From contig DUHU01000206.1 in NCBI GenBank assembly GCA_013330765.1, positions 1-5,760 on the forward strand: a stretch of DNA of 5,760 nt. The letters are read 5' to 3'. Origin of the DNA: Candidatus Poseidoniaceae archaeon. Lineage in GTDB: Archaea; Thermoplasmatota; Poseidoniia; Poseidoniales; Poseidoniaceae. The notes beneath the pieces are model-generated. The model worked only from the letters and a program-made list of their open reading frames with translations. It had not been told where the DNA came from and did no database searches. Shown here in pieces: positions 1-4,636 of the stretch; positions within the stretch are counted from its first letter, which is position 1; each line of letters starts with the position of its first letter. The position numbers and the translations under genes were made by a program.

Positions 1-729
1 ATGCTCTATCCGTGGGGCAAGTGGGCCGACCAGCCACCCGACTGGGAATTGTTTTGGAGCATCCGGGAAGAGGTGCACGAGACGGTGTCAGACATTCCGA
101 TTCAGAACGCAAACCAGGGGCTGTACCCAAACTGCGGAACAAGCCGAGACTACGGATACGGCGTGATGGGTTTCCCGACCTTCACCTTTGAGACCGACGA
201 CGAACAATTCGTCCCGGGGAGTTTCGAATCGCTGCATGACAGGTTGGAGGAGGAACTCGACGTCATGCGTTACCTGATCAACAACGTGTGGTTTTGGCGG
301 GCTCGGCTCGATGTCGCCTCCCTTGACGTGTCCAAAGACACCGTGACCCTCGAAGTGACGAACCACGGCTACGCCAGCACCACCAATGCCTCCTTGGAAT
401 ACCGCCTTGAGGACGGCACGGTCGCTTGGAGCTCGTCGTTGTTCAACGTCAACGCGAGCACCTCGAAAACCGTCGACCTCACCTTTGACAGCGGGGTGTT
501 GGCCAGCGACGGCGTCTGGAATTTGTACTATCAAAAGCGGGTCATCGATGCGTCCACTTGGGTCAATGAAAGCGTGCCTTCAGACGTCGTCGATGACACA
601 GCGGCCGACGAAGGCGATGCCATGCCCATCGGCACCGCGCCCCTGCTCGTGATTTCCTTGCTCGCGGCCGTGGCCGTGGAGGGTCGAAAGCACCGAAACG
701 ACCCTGAAATGGACGCGCCCGAGGATTGA
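1..729 (+). CDS. M14-family zinc carboxypeptidase, C-terminal part, membrane-anchored (5' end outside window)
   Basis: The visible 242 residues are the C-terminal end of a metallocarboxypeptidase, which removes C-terminal amino acids from peptides. The ATG at base 1 is almost certainly an internal Met: the frame is open to the window edge, and the Zn-binding HxxE and His residues of the family must lie upstream. The segment LYPWG (residues 2-6) is the typical M14 strand. Y42 and E64 (in FTFET) have the same 22-residue spacing as Tyr248 and the catalytic Glu270 of carboxypeptidase A. Residues about 100-195 form a beta-rich, Ig/CARDB-like domain. A hydrophobic segment at about 210-227 followed by RKHR looks like a C-terminal membrane anchor, so the catalytic domain probably faces outside. 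R49 falls at the S1' specificity position (CPA Ile255), suggesting a preference for acidic C-terminal residues; this is inference. The stop TGA is at 727-729. The family call is firm; the substrate is not. Confidence 0.85.
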   Translation: MLYPWGKWADQPPDWELFWSIREEVHETVSDIPIQNANQGLYPNCGTSRDYGYGVMGFPTFTFETDDEQFVPGSFESLHDRLEEELDVMRYLINNVWFWRARLDVASLDVSKDTVTLEVTNHGYASTTNASLEYRLEDGTVAWSSSLFNVNASTSKTVDLTFDSGVLASDGVWNLYYQKRVIDASTWVNESVPSDVVDDTAADEGDAMPIGTAPLLVISLLAAVAVEGRKHRNDPEMDAPED

Positions 730-739
730 AGAGCCCCCC

Positions 740-756
740 CTCGGTCCACGACCGGG
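740..756 (+). other. Short hairpin in the M14-M17 intergenic gap, covering a weak ribosome-binding motif
   Basis: Bases 740-746 (CTCGGTC) can pair with 750-756 (GACCGGG) around a CAC loop, giving seven pairs of which one is a G-T wobble. The only Shine-Dalgarno-like bases before the aminopeptidase start (GGGA, 754-757) lie in the 3' arm. This could dampen translation initiation, or it could be chance in GC-rich DNA. No terminator-like T tract follows, so read-through into the downstream gene is expected. A run of seven C at 734-740 sits just before it. Confidence 0.3.
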
Positions 757-763
757 AACCCAC

Positions 764-2260
764 ATGCGCATCGAAATCAGCCCAAGCAATACGCTTCACG
801 GCACCCTCATCCTTCCGCTCACGCAAGGCGACGACGTCGCTGATGCCAGCCTGACCGGCGTGCCTTCCGCACTCAAGTCGCAGATTGCCAACGCACTCAG
901 TGAAGGCGATTTCAAGGGAAAGAAGAGCGAAATCCTCGGCCTCGTCGGCACCGGCGAAGGCCGGGCACTTCTGGTTGGACTTGGCAAGGCCAAGGACCTC
1001 GATCAAGACGTCTGGCGTGAGGTCGGAGCAAAAGTCACGGCGGCCATGAAACCAAGCCACGGCAAGGAATTCACCGTTGCTGCCGAAGACGGCGACATGA
1101 ACGACCTTGCGGCCATGGCCGAGGGAATGATGCTTCGTGACTACAGTTACGACGTGTACATCACCAAAGACGACGAAGACGACGACGACGATTCGGAAAC
1201 CGTTGTTCGCTTTGCTTGCGAAGACGAAGACACCGAGCCGCTTGCAGCCGTGGTTTCGCGGATGTCCGGCGTCGTGAAGGGCGTCCACCGCGCCCGTGAC
1301 CTTGGCAACTGTCCTCCCAACGATCTCTACCCCATGGCCTACGCTCGCCAGGCGATGGAGTTCGCCGAGCAATCCGAGCGCCTGAACGTCTCCGTCATCA
1401 CCTACGAGGAAGCCCTCGAGCGCGGCATGGGCGGTTTGGTGGCCGTGGGTATGGGTTCGTCCCGAAAACCCTGCATGGTCATCTTCGAACTGAACGCAGA
1501 TTTGCCCGGTCGAGCACCGGTCATCGTCGGCAAGGGAATCACCTTCGACACCGGTGGGATTTCGATCAAGCCGAGCCCTTCGATGGACGAAATGAAGTAC
1601 GACATGGGCGGTTCTGCCGTCGTCTTTGGCCTCATGCACGCGCTGGTCGAAACCGGCTGGGAAGGCAAGGTCACGGGCATCGCCTGCATGGCGGAAAACA
1701 TGCCCGCAGCCAATGCGCAGCGCCCCGGCGACGTGATTCGCACCTACTCTGGCAAGACCATCGAGGTGCTGAACACCGACGCAGAAGGACGCTTGGTGCT
1801 GTCCGACGGCCTGTGGAAGGCCGGCGAATACGACCCGGAGTACATCATCGACCTCGCGACCCTGACCGGAGCGTGCGTCGTGGCCCTCGGCCACGAAGCC
1901 ACTGGACTGTGGTCCAACGACGACGACCTGCGGTCCCGCATTCATGACGCCGGCAACGCGGTGGGCGAACTCGCTTGGCCGATGCCGCTGTTGCCTGCCT
2001 TCGAGAAGGAGATGACCGATTCGAAGATCGCCGACACCCGCAACCTTGGGGCCGGCCGCTGGGGCGGCGCCAACACCGCCGCCGCTTTCCTGAAGCAGTT
2101 CGTCCCAAAGCGTGGTGAAGGCGACGACGAGGAGCAGATTCCTTGGGCGCACATGGACATCGCCGGCACCTTCTGGGGCGCCAAGACCAACGCGACCGTG
2201 AAGCATGGAGCGACCGGGGTTCACGTTCGAACCCTGCACCGTTTGATCACGGACGAGTGA
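764..2260 (+). CDS. pepA: M17 leucyl aminopeptidase (PepA family), complete
   Basis: This 498-residue protein is a cytosolic M17 aminopeptidase, a two-metal enzyme that releases N-terminal residues from peptides and normally works as a hexamer. The C-terminal catalytic domain (about 170-498) carries the family signature NTDAEGRL at 337-344. Metal ligands K257, D262, D280, D339 and E341 and catalytic K269 and R343 all sit at a constant offset of 13 from the E. coli PepA residues (K270, D275, D293, D352, E354, K282, R356), so the active site is complete. Length is close to the usual 480-510. The N-terminal domain (about 1-165) is weakly conserved and ends in an acidic insert (136-143, seven Asp and one Glu). 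ATG 764 is chosen because it starts 34 bp after the upstream stop and gives the expected length; only a weak GGA at 755-757 precedes it. It probably shares a transcript with the upstream carboxypeptidase, forming a peptide-degradation pair. I see no signal peptide. Confidence 0.95.
   Translation: MRIEISPSNTLHGTLILPLTQGDDVADASLTGVPSALKSQIANALSEGDFKGKKSEILGLVGTGEGRALLVGLGKAKDLDQDVWREVGAKVTAAMKPSHGKEFTVAAEDGDMNDLAAMAEGMMLRDYSYDVYITKDDEDDDDDSETVVRFACEDEDTEPLAAVVSRMSGVVKGVHRARDLGNCPPNDLYPMAYARQAMEFAEQSERLNVSVITYEEALERGMGGLVAVGMGSSRKPCMVIFELNADLPGRAPVIVGKGITFDTGGISIKPSPSMDEMKYDMGGSAVVFGLMHALVETGWEGKVTGIACMAENMPAANAQRPGDVIRTYSGKTIEVLNTDAEGRLVLSDGLWKAGEYDPEYIIDLATLTGACVVALGHEATGLWSNDDDLRSRIHDAGNAVGELAWPMPLLPAFEKEMTDSKIADTRNLGAGRWGGANTAAAFLKQFVPKRGEGDDEEQIPWAHMDIAGTFWGAKTNATVKHGATGVHVRTLHRLITDE
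1169..1192 (+). repeat. GAC/GAA trinucleotide run encoding an Asp-rich insert in the aminopeptidase
   Basis: Eight consecutive codons (GAC GAC GAA GAC GAC GAC GAC GAT) encode residues 136-143 of the M17 enzyme, at the junction between the N-terminal and catalytic domains. A second acidic patch follows at 152-158 (CEDEDTE). The run is nearly a pure triplet repeat and so may vary in length between strains by slippage without breaking the frame. It is likely a surface loop. Confidence 0.6.
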
Positions 2261-2264
2261 TTTG

Positions 2265-2285
2265 AGCGCCGCATCAAGCGGCGCT
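2265..2285. terminator. Perfect 8-bp hairpin between convergent genes, possible bidirectional terminator
   Basis: AGCGCCGC (2265-2272) and GCGGCGCT (2278-2285) are exact reverse complements around a five-base loop (ATCAA). The loop holds the stop codon of the minus-strand aminotransferase (2274-2276), and the stem begins five bases after the aminopeptidase stop. The position at the meeting point of two convergent genes fits a shared 3' end. Against a classical intrinsic terminator, no T tract follows in either direction, and archaeal termination relies mainly on T-rich tracts. It may instead be a 3'-end stabilising or processing structure, or a constraint-free coincidence. Confidence 0.4.
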
Positions 2286-3830
2286 GAAGTGCTCGATGAC
2301 CTTCCTGGTCATGTCAACGACAAGGCTGACCTCTTCGCTGGTCAATCCAAAGTGAGGGGTGTACCGCAAGGCGTTTCGGCCACCATGGATGATGCCCAAA
2401 CCGTGACGGCGGCACCACATCTCCACTTTCTCGTCGCCAACAACGGGGAAGCGGTCAGGAGCGAGTTCAGCGCACACCAACAAACCCGTGCCCTGCACGG
2501 AGAGGATCGCATCAGGATGGTCGGCCATGACGCCTTCCAAACCCGCCACGAGCTCTTTTCCTCGGTTCCGGATGTTGTCGCGCATTTCAGGCGTGATGCG
2601 GTCGAGCACCGCAATCGCTGTTTCCAGCGCTCGAGGGTTCGTAGTCATCGTGTTTCCGTAGATGCCAGTGACGTACATGTCGGCCACTTCTGCGGTCATT
2701 CCGACCACCGAAAGCGGGAATTGCCCTGCGTTGATCGCTTTCGACCAGGCCTCCATGTCGGGGGCTTCTGCGTCTTGGAAGCCTTGGTAATCGACGATGC
2801 TCAAGCAACCTTGGCCACGAAGGCCGGCCTGCACGGAATCGACCACGAGCATGCTGCCGTGTTCACGGGTCAGACGGCGGGCTTCGTCGTAGAAGGCTCG
2901 CTCCACGCAGACGCCTGGAGCACCCTCGCCTTGGACAGGTTCGATGGCGAGCAATTCGATGAACACGCCGTCGGCGTCGGCCTGAGCGAAGGCGGCCTGA
3001 AGTGCTGCGACATTGTTCGCAGGAATCAGGGCGAGATTTTCGCGGCCTTGGAAGGTGTTCAAGTTGCGATCATAACCGTCCATGCACGAATGGGAGATTT
3101 GGGCGGGTCGGTCTGTACGGCCATGGAAGGCACGTTCAATGGCCAGCATCCGGGTGGGTTTGCCTTCGTGTCGGCCACCGGGGCCGGTCATGTGAAGGGC
3201 GTTGACGTCACAAATTCGCATGCCGACGGTCATTCCTTCGGAACCCGAATTCATGCAGATGAAGCGGTCAAAGGGGCAGCCGTCTTCGCGGCTGTGGCCA
3301 ATTTCGTTGCGCAAGCGCTGGATGAACCTGTGCTGGCTGAAAGAAGGGGTCATGACGTTGGCCATGACGTGGTTCCCCGCCATGGCATCGATGACGTCCT
3401 GAGGACCGTGCCCCGCGCCGAGCATGCCGTAACCGCCATTGTCGTGGAGGACTGCTCCGTGAGCCGTGACGATCCAAGGGCCACGGGCAGCGAGTGCCAC
3501 GTACGGATTGACCGTTGGAGCGGCGTAGAAGTTGACGAACCCTGCCTGCAAATCCCGAACCAGTTCCTCTTCGTCGCGGAACACCGCTTCATCGCCCAAC
3601 TCTGCGACCAGAACCTCAAGCCTTTGCTCGGCTTCTCCGATGGCCTGGAGGAGGCGGGAATCGTTCTCCACAAAGCGTGAGATGGTCGCGTCATCAAGCC
3701 CGGGAGTGCCCCATGTTCCCTGCCGGGCACGGATCGCGTGGAGGCGTTGAAGGGCATCGTGCTGCACGGCTGCCATGGTCATCAGGTGGTGGACTTCGTG
3801 TTCAACCCATGAACTTGACCTTGCGGCCAT
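2274..3830 (-). CDS. Class-III PLP-dependent aminotransferase, atypical subfamily, substrate unknown
   Basis: About 518 residues from the ATG at 3830-3828. Fold-type I class-III hallmarks are present in order: NSGSEG (194-199), which helps hold the PLP phosphate; AFHGRT (234-239); EPVQGEG (297-303); Asp331 in VVDSVQ, pairing with the pyridine nitrogen; the Schiff-base lysine K364 in WSKAINAG; the phosphate-binding region GNTMTTNPRAL (from about 392); and R489 in LRYTPHF, placed like the substrate-carboxylate Arg. Departures from the usual class-III pattern are S for E in the D-E-V-Q motif, QFPLS instead of the usual GGxPxG after the lysine, and about 115 residues before GPWIVTAHG, where typical enzymes have far fewer. 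The substrate (lysine, ornithine, beta-amino acid or other) cannot be read. The start is uncertain: in-frame ATGs also end at 3843, 3780 and 3774, and the frame stays open to 4373 opposite the next gene. Codon use before about 3782 looks less gene-like, so a 500-502 residue form is possible. It is divergent from the Hsp20-like gene. Confidence 0.88.
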   Translation of the reverse strand: MAARSSSWVEHEVHHLMTMAAVQHDALQRLHAIRARQGTWGTPGLDDATISRFVENDSRLLQAIGEAEQRLEVLVAELGDEAVFRDEEELVRDLQAGFVNFYAAPTVNPYVALAARGPWIVTAHGAVLHDNGGYGMLGAGHGPQDVIDAMAGNHVMANVMTPSFSQHRFIQRLRNEIGHSREDGCPFDRFICMNSGSEGMTVGMRICDVNALHMTGPGGRHEGKPTRMLAIERAFHGRTDRPAQISHSCMDGYDRNLNTFQGRENLALIPANNVAALQAAFAQADADGVFIELLAIEPVQGEGAPGVCVERAFYDEARRLTREHGSMLVVDSVQAGLRGQGCLSIVDYQGFQDAEAPDMEAWSKAINAGQFPLSVVGMTAEVADMYVTGIYGNTMTTNPRALETAIAVLDRITPEMRDNIRNRGKELVAGLEGVMADHPDAILSVQGTGLLVCAELAPDRFPVVGDEKVEMWCRRHGLGIIHGGRNALRYTPHFGLTSEEVSLVVDMTRKVIEHFSAA

Positions 3831-3843
3831 GGCCTCGTGCGCC

Positions 3844-3857
3844 ATACCTTGAAATAC
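3844..3857. promoter_or_regulatory. AT-richer element in the divergent promoter region, possible shared TATA-like box
   Basis: ATACCTTGAAATAC is the only AT-rich patch in the short gap between two divergent genes. The TTGAAATA part (3849-3856) is centred about 23 bases from the plus-strand ATG at 3876 and about 22 bases from the minus-strand ATG at 3830, where it reads TATTTCAA. This is close to the 24-30 base TATA-to-start distance of archaeal promoters, so nearly leaderless transcripts could start on both sides. The match to a TATA consensus is poor and the spacing a few bases short, so this is a weak call. If transcription starts just after 3876, translation of the Hsp20-like gene would begin at 3909 instead. 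Confidence 0.3.
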
Positions 3858-3875
3858 CCCGACACGGACGCCACT

Positions 3876-4616
3876 ATGGAACCTAAGGTTCACTACTGGG
3901 GCGAGCAAATGACAAACGGCGACGACTGGGAAGAGCGGCTCATGGAGCAACTCCTGCAGATGTTGTCCACCTTTGGAATCGAGTTCGACCGCGAAGACCT
4001 CGACAAGATGATGGATCTTTTCCGGAATCATCTCCAGAACATGGGCCTTGATTTGGAGAAAGCCAACGGCGACGTGAGGTTCAACCTCGACATGGAGGAA
4101 CTGGGCCGTCTGTTCCAGAACGGGGGCGGGCTGGAGGACTTGATGCGAGGCCTTGGTCTGGACGTCACCGTCGACGCAAAGCAGGTCGAAGTGGACGACA
4201 AGGTCCTCAACCCAGACCCCGATATCGTCTTGCCCCCAAGCGACGTGTACCTCCAAGATTGGAACATGATCATCACCCTCGATGTCGCCCGAAAGGCCGA
4301 CCTCACCGAAGACCAAGTCGAACTCGCCCTGGTCGAGCGGGGGCAGCAAATCGAAGTCCTGCGCAGAACGCAAATCACCCCAGTAGCGCGCGTCTCATTG
4401 CCACACCGCTGTGAAGACGTCATCGACTGGACCTTGAACAACGGCATCCTCGACATCACCCTTCGCTTGGTACCGCTTGATGAAGCGCCCAGCGACGAAG
4501 ATTTCGACGAGGATTTCGACGATGAACACCTTGCCGTTGAAGACGGCAGCATTGCCATCGATTTGGCCGACGATGACGACGAAGACGAAGACGACGGCGG
4601 CATCCCCATTCTTTGA
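3876..4616 (+). CDS. Small heat-shock protein-like (Hsp20/alpha-crystallin, GvpH-like) chaperone with acidic tail
   Basis: A 246-residue protein, long for an sHsp. The N-terminal third (about 10-95) is predicted helical, with repeated L/M/F positions ([24 protein letters not shown]). Residues about 123-199 resemble an alpha-crystallin domain: several alternating beta strands ending in [13 protein letters not shown] and then NNGILDITL (188-196), which matches the family's final pattern of LP....V.A...NGVL.I.L. Next comes a highly acidic, probably disordered tail (about 202-240, with a run of D/E at 232-240), and the chain ends in GGIPIL, where I243-P244-I245 is the classic sHsp I-x-I oligomerisation motif. 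Expected role: an ATP-independent holdase binding unfolding proteins. It lies 20 bp upstream of dnaK, supporting a chaperone role. The start is uncertain: ATG 3876 (GGA seven bases upstream) or ATG 3909 (235 residues, [10 protein letters not shown]), and a GTG at 3837 is also in frame. No membrane segment is seen. Confidence 0.72.
   Translation: MEPKVHYWGEQMTNGDDWEERLMEQLLQMLSTFGIEFDREDLDKMMDLFRNHLQNMGLDLEKANGDVRFNLDMEELGRLFQNGGGLEDLMRGLGLDVTVDAKQVEVDDKVLNPDPDIVLPPSDVYLQDWNMIITLDVARKADLTEDQVELALVERGQQIEVLRRTQITPVARVSLPHRCEDVIDWTLNNGILDITLRLVPLDEAPSDEDFDEDFDDEHLAVEDGSIAIDLADDDDEDEDDGGIPIL
4569..4595 (+). repeat. GAY/GAA codon run encoding the acidic tail of the Hsp20-like protein
   Basis: Nine codons made only of GAC, GAT and GAA give DDDDEDEDD near the C-terminus, directly before GGIPIL. 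Similar D/E-rich codons at about 4495-4530 ([11 protein letters not shown]) make the tail bipartite. It resembles the triplet run in the aminopeptidase and could change length by in-frame slippage. Confidence 0.55.
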
Positions 4617-4624
4617 ACACACCC

Positions 4625-4629
4625 GGAGG
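4625..4629 (+). promoter_or_regulatory. Strong Shine-Dalgarno site for dnaK
   Basis: GGAGG lies seven bases before the dnaK ATG (4637) in the 20-bp gap after the Hsp20-like stop. It is the best ribosome binding site in the window and fixes the dnaK start. It suggests efficient independent initiation on a shared mRNA, whereas the three other starts in the window lack a comparable motif. Confidence 0.85.
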
Positions 4630-4636
4630 AACACAC

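Noticed and set aside
1..3. ATG at the first base as the true start of the M14 gene
   Set aside because: The Zn-binding residues of the M14 fold are missing from the visible part and must lie upstream, so this Met is internal.
734..740. Run of seven C as a phase-variable tract
   Set aside because: It is intergenic and short, so slippage would not switch any frame. A promoter role cannot be supported.
563..2239. 558-residue minus-strand open frame opposite the M17 aminopeptidase
   Set aside because: Its composition is rich in His, Arg, Gly and Val with no recognisable domain, and the opposite strand encodes a complete M17 enzyme with every catalytic residue.
2262..3680. 472-residue plus-strand open frame following the aminopeptidase
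   Set aside because: It is the antisense shadow of the aminotransferase, whose PLP motifs are clear on the minus strand. The plus-strand protein shows no family motif.
3837..3875. GTG at 3837 as the start of the Hsp20-like gene
   Set aside because: It would overlap the putative TATA-like patch and the minus-strand starts, and the residues it adds (MRHTLKYPDTDAT) look non-coding. ATG 3876 or 3909 is more likely.
3831..4373. N-terminal extension of the aminotransferase up to 699 residues
   Set aside because: The first 176-181 residues lie antisense to the sHsp-like gene, show no aminotransferase similarity, and would make the enzyme far longer than class-III relatives. An internal start is preferred.
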